A stretch of DNA of 64,000 bases from Desulfosporosinus sp. (GTDB lineage: Bacteria; Bacillota; Desulfitobacteriia; Desulfitobacteriales; Desulfitobacteriaceae). The translations under genes and the position numbers were made by a program. Below are positions 61,256-64,000 of the stretch, one piece after another; position 1 is the first letter of the stretch; the number at the start of each line of letters is the position of its first letter. The stretch is taken from positions 1 to 64,000 of the forward strand of contig JARLHV010000091.1 in assembly GCA_031292055.1 (NCBI GenBank). Reading direction: 5' to 3'. Below the pieces are notes generated by a model. The model made no database searches. It was not told the DNA's origin and saw only the letters and a program-made list of their open reading frames with translations.

Positions 61256-62500
61256 ATGGTTTATGTTATTAATTTTGACAACACCCCATTGATGCCATGT
61301 GCTTCGGCCATCGCAAGATTATTACTGAAGCAGGGAAAAGCAAAGTGCATGAAAAGAACTCCATTTACGATTAAACTTCTTTATCAAACCACTAACTACA
61401 CTCAAAATATTACGTTAGGCGTTGATACTGGGAGTGGAAAAATAGGTAGTTCGGCAGTTAATGATAAGGGTGATGTTATCTATATGTCACAAGTTGAAAT
61501 CAGAAATGATATTTCAGATAAGCTGAAACAACGTTCTAACTATCGCAGAAACAGACGTAATCGGAAAACAAGATACCGAAAGGCAAGGTGGTTGAACAGA
61601 AAAAATTCAATCAGAAGTGATAGATTTTCTCCTACAATGACTAGCAAAATCAGCTCACATCTGAAGGAAATTAAGTTTATACAGACGATATTACCTATCT
61701 CGAAGATAATACTTGAAACAGCAACATTTGATCCACATGCACTAAAGAATCCTGCAGTGTTGAGCAATAAGTGGCTGTACCAAAAGGGCATTAATTATGG
61801 ATTTGCCAACACTAAAGCGTATGTTTTAGATAGAGACAATCACACCTGTCAGCATTGCAGGGGTAAATCTAAGGACAGCAAACTGGAGGTACATCATATA
61901 ATCTTTAGGAAAAATGGTGGAAGTGATGAAGCAAGTAATTTAGTCACTTTGTGTAAAATGTGTCATGACAGTTTGCATGGCGGAAACATTACTTTGAAAG
62001 GTGGTAAGTCTAAAGGATACCTAAAACACGCTACTCAAATGAATGGCCTAAGGGTTCAACTACTGAAATTATTACCTAGTGCGGACGAAACCTTTGGATT
62101 TGTAACAAAGGAGCATAGGCAGTTACTAAACTTACCTAAAGAGCATTATATGGACGCTGTAGTTATTGCAAGTCAAGGAAGTGAAGTTAGCTTTAAAACT
62201 AATGTCGTGTTGTTCAAGAAGGGCGTGTCTGACGGTGACTATCAGCAATTTAAAGGAATTAGGTCAGAGCAAAGAATTCCAACCGGCAAAATTCAAGGAT
62301 TTAGAAAGTTTGATAAGGTTAGGTATTTAGGTGTTGAATATTTTATCAAAGGTAGAATGTCAACAGGCTATGCAATCTTAATGGATGCTAAAGGAACTAA
62401 AGTTACACTGAAACCTATACCGAAGTTTAGCAAAATGGAGAGAGTACAAGCGAGGAAATCATGGATTATATCTCAAGAAACCCTTCAAAATATCTCTTAA
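61256..62500 (+). CDS. iscB: IscB RNA-guided nuclease
   Basis: This 414-residue protein has the PLMP domain (NTPLMPCASAIARLLL, residues 9-24), RuvC-I GVDTGSGKIG (Asp57), an Arg-rich bridge helix (about 93-116), RuvC-II IILETATFD (Glu154), an HNH domain with CxxC pairs (198/201, 233/236) and VHHIIFRKNGG / SNLVTLC / CHDSLH (His213-214, Asn228, His237), RuvC-III HYMDAVVIAS (Asp300), and the C-terminal TAM-reading region (KFDKVRYLGVEYFIKG). All catalytic residues are present, so it may be active. ATG 61256 with GGAAGG upstream. It is not TnpB, which lacks PLMP and HNH. Confidence 0.93.
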   Translation: MVYVINFDNTPLMPCASAIARLLLKQGKAKCMKRTPFTIKLLYQTTNYTQNITLGVDTGSGKIGSSAVNDKGDVIYMSQVEIRNDISDKLKQRSNYRRNRRNRKTRYRKARWLNRKNSIRSDRFSPTMTSKISSHLKEIKFIQTILPISKIILETATFDPHALKNPAVLSNKWLYQKGINYGFANTKAYVLDRDNHTCQHCRGKSKDSKLEVHHIIFRKNGGSDEASNLVTLCKMCHDSLHGGNITLKGGKSKGYLKHATQMNGLRVQLLKLLPSADETFGFVTKEHRQLLNLPKEHYMDAVVIASQGSEVSFKTNVVLFKKGVSDGDYQQFKGIRSEQRIPTGKIQGFRKFDKVRYLGVEYFIKGRMSTGYAILMDAKGTKVTLKPIPKFSKMERVQARKSWIISQETLQNIS

Positions 62501-62693
62501 TGGCGCATTTAATATTTGTCACGAACTATCGTAAGCAGTTATTGATCAAATATGGAGACAAAACAACAACCACTTGTATTTGTCGAAACAATTCTGGAAG
62601 GAAAGAACACTTTGGAGCGATGGATATTTCGCATGTAGCATAGGAAATGTTAGCAAAGAGACAATTGAGAAGTATATCCAGAACCAAGGTTAA
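62500..62693 (+). pseudogene. tnpA: TnpA (IS200-like Y1 transposase) with internal deletion
   Basis: The N-terminus (MAHLIFVTNYRKQLLIKYGDK) and, after a frame change, the C-terminus (FWKERTLWSDGYFACSIGN, VSKETIEKYIQNQG with the catalytic Tyr position) are recognisable. The middle, including the HUH motif (usually near HIHLL), is missing. The ATG overlaps the iscB stop by one base. The element cannot transpose itself. Confidence 0.82.
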
Positions 62694-62747
62694 GCTACGG
62701 ATGGGCTTACATCCACTACCCTAAAGGGATAGCGGTTTTACGCCCAT

Positions 62748-63170
62748 ACTTATAAAGGACGGTCTTTTTACCTTTACTTACCATAATCAATCTCAACAAA
62801 AACGCAAATTATTATTGTATAATATGTTGAAGGATTTTTAGTCCTTTTAATCTTTTCATGTAAAGCTCCTCTTTTTCCCTCCGGAACACAGTAATTCGGA
62901 GGGGACTTTTTTGTACTTATCAGATCCCCATGCCGCTTTACGGCACCACTGATGAATGAAATAAATCTTATGCCATCCCATTTGGTCCTAAAAAAGAGAT
63001 TTTGAGCAGGAAAGACGTCTCATATAAATTTTCATTTAAGGTCTGAAACACTTCTTAAAAGTGTTTTGGACTTTTTATGTTTAGCGTCTACGTAAAGCAG
63101 TGTATAATGAGAGAAATTGTAGATTTTAGAGGTTTTAATTACCACATGTTGCCTTAGAAGGAGGTTTATC
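62748..63170. other. Intergenic region with terminators
   Basis: There are two hairpins: CCCTCCG/CGGAGGG (62878-62905) followed by GACTTTTTTG, and AAACACTT/AAGTGTTT (63039-63078) followed by GGACTTTTT. The sequence between carries AT-rich promoter-like stretches (for example 63105-63120). No gene is seen. Confidence 0.55.
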
Positions 63171-64000
63171 ATGAAGTCGGATTTGAAACGATCTGTTTGC
63201 CCGTACGACTGTCCCGATACCTGTGGGCTTTTAGTTGAAGTTGTCGATGGTCAAGCTGTCAAGATTACGGGTGATCCAGAACATCCCTACACCAGAGGGA
63301 CTTTATGCCCCAAAATGGTTCATTATGAGCGGACGGTTCATTCCCCGCAAAGATTGACGAACCCTCTACTGCGAATAGGAGAAAAAGGAGCAGGCCAGTT
63401 TAAAGCCATTACCTGGGACGAGGGGATTCAACACATTGCTGATCGATGGAAAGGCATTGTTTCTGACTATGGAGCGGAAGCGATCTTGCCTTATTCTTAC
63501 GCGGGAACGATGGGGGTTGTCCAACGCAATTGCGGGGAGGGGTTTTTCCATCGTTTGGGTGCTTCAAGATTGGCTCGCACGATTTGTTCTTCTGCCAAGG
63601 GCTATGGTTGGGCAGCAGTCATGGGGGAGACATTGGCGCCACACCCTGAGGAGGTTAAGCAAAGCGATTTTATAATCTTGTGGGGGACGAATGTCTTAGC
63701 AACAAATATTCATCTGCTGCATAATGTTCGAGAAGCGAAAAAGCGCGGTGCAATCGTTTGGCTCATTGACACATATGAAAATCCTACGGCCCAAATAGTT
63801 GATAAGGTCGTGTTAGTACGTCCGGGAAGCGATGGTGCTTTGGCTCTTGGTATAATGCACATCTTGGTCCGTGAGGGTTTGATTGACCAGCCGTTTATCG
63901 ATCGGTATGTTCAGGGGTTTGAACAGTTCCGAGATGACGTTTTGCCCGATTACCCACCGGACAAAGTCAGTCAAATTACCGGGATTGAGGTTAATTTACT
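63171..64000 (+). CDS. Molybdopterin oxidoreductase (partial, runs off the window)
   Basis: About 276 residues are visible. The N-terminal 4Fe-4S site has CPYDCPDTCG and a later CPK, followed by NCGEGFFHRLGAS and ICSSAKGYGW in the probable metal region. It belongs to the DMSO-reductase family, of the thiosulfate/tetrathionate/polysulfide type or an uncharacterised clade. ATG 63171 follows AAGGAGG. No Tat signal is seen at the N-terminus, so a cytoplasmic location is likely. Substrate unknown; the subunits that follow lie beyond the window. Confidence 0.88.
   Translation, partial: MKSDLKRSVCPYDCPDTCGLLVEVVDGQAVKITGDPEHPYTRGTLCPKMVHYERTVHSPQRLTNPLLRIGEKGAGQFKAITWDEGIQHIADRWKGIVSDYGAEAILPYSYAGTMGVVQRNCGEGFFHRLGASRLARTICSSAKGYGWAAVMGETLAPHPEEVKQSDFIILWGTNVLATNIHLLHNVREAKKRGAIVWLIDTYENPTAQIVDKVVLVRPGSDGALALGIMHILVREGLIDQPFIDRYVQGFEQFRDDVLPDYPPDKVSQITGIEVNL

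Larger units (their letters stand above)
60957..62747 (+). mobile_element. IS200/IS605-type IscB element
   Basis: Two 23-base subterminal hairpins CCACTACCCTAAAGGGATAG(T/C)GG (60971-60993 and 62713-62735) border a unit with omega RNA, iscB and a tnpA remnant, all on the plus strand. This is the expected layout of an IscB-bearing element; exact ends were not determined. The transposase is broken, so movement would need another copy's TnpA. Confidence 0.8.

Noticed and set aside
61256..62500. TnpB or Cas9 instead of IscB
   Set aside because: The PLMP domain, HNH inserted in RuvC, and 414-residue size are specific to IscB.
1..64000. tRNA, rRNA or prophage genes
   Set aside because: None were recognised by eye on either strand; a tRNA scan could find what I missed.

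Overview
The window looks like a chromosomal segment of a strictly anaerobic, moderately AT-rich Bacillota of the Desulfosporosinus/Desulfitobacterium type (Peptococcaceae-like). This is inferred from gene content: corrinoid methyltransferase and ethanolamine remnants, a 2-oxoacid:acceptor oxidoreductase, GlcD/GlcF/LarA lactate genes, a CISM-type molybdopterin oxidoreductase, three M42 peptidases, Gram-positive ribosome binding sites, many TTG/GTG starts and abundant intrinsic terminators. No rRNA, tRNA, CRISPR array or prophage was seen.

Layout. 0-7 kb: an array of tiny hairpins, a membrane protein, a DUF3786-like protein, then a zinc regulon (zur-znuC-znuB-znuA) with a promoter and a near-consensus Zur box, an IscA-like protein and a small unknown. 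7-11.9 kb: a type IIA topoisomerase pair (parE/parC-like). 12-18.7 kb: an eroded catabolic island. eutS and eutP are intact, but eutW, the permease, eutA, eutC, a corrinoid protein and a corrinoid-activation protein are truncated or fused at internal deletions. 18.8-28.9 kb: Usp, KorAB-like oxidoreductase, 1-Cys peroxiredoxin, then cydA-cydB-cydD-cydC (bd oxidase and its assembly exporter). 28.9-35.7 kb: polysaccharide deacetylase, a sigma-54 response regulator and its kinase, and a divergent perfect GG-N10-GC sigma-54 promoter, then rmuC. 35.8-39.5 kb: TPP riboswitch with thiD-cytX-thiM-thiE. 39.6-45.2 kb: lipoprotein, then glcD-glcF-larA. 45.4-46.9 kb: two tandem copies of a roughly 650-nt putative structured RNA. 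47-50.2 kb: three tandem M42 aminopeptidases. 50.5-50.9 kb: an antitoxin with a gutted toxin. 51-55.9 kb: a second TPP riboswitch operon on the minus strand (thiS-thiG-thiH-thiF-thiE-thiC). 56-60.2 kb: an Agr-type peptide-signalling locus (two paralogous membrane proteins, AgrB, AgrD) followed by an orphan sensor kinase. 61-62.7 kb: an IS200/IS605-type element with intact IscB, upstream omega/HEARO RNA and a TnpA that has lost its HUH region. 63.2 kb to the end: a partial molybdopterin oxidoreductase.

How it works together. The two thi operons between them cover HMP synthesis, phosphorylation and salvage, thiazole synthesis and salvage, and coupling, under two separate TPP sensors. The lactate genes form a D/L-lactate oxidation unit. 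The most promising unexplained features are the tandem large RNAs, the IscB/omega-RNA element, the kinase-less Agr locus with duplicated promoters, and the striking number of internal-deletion pseudogenes.
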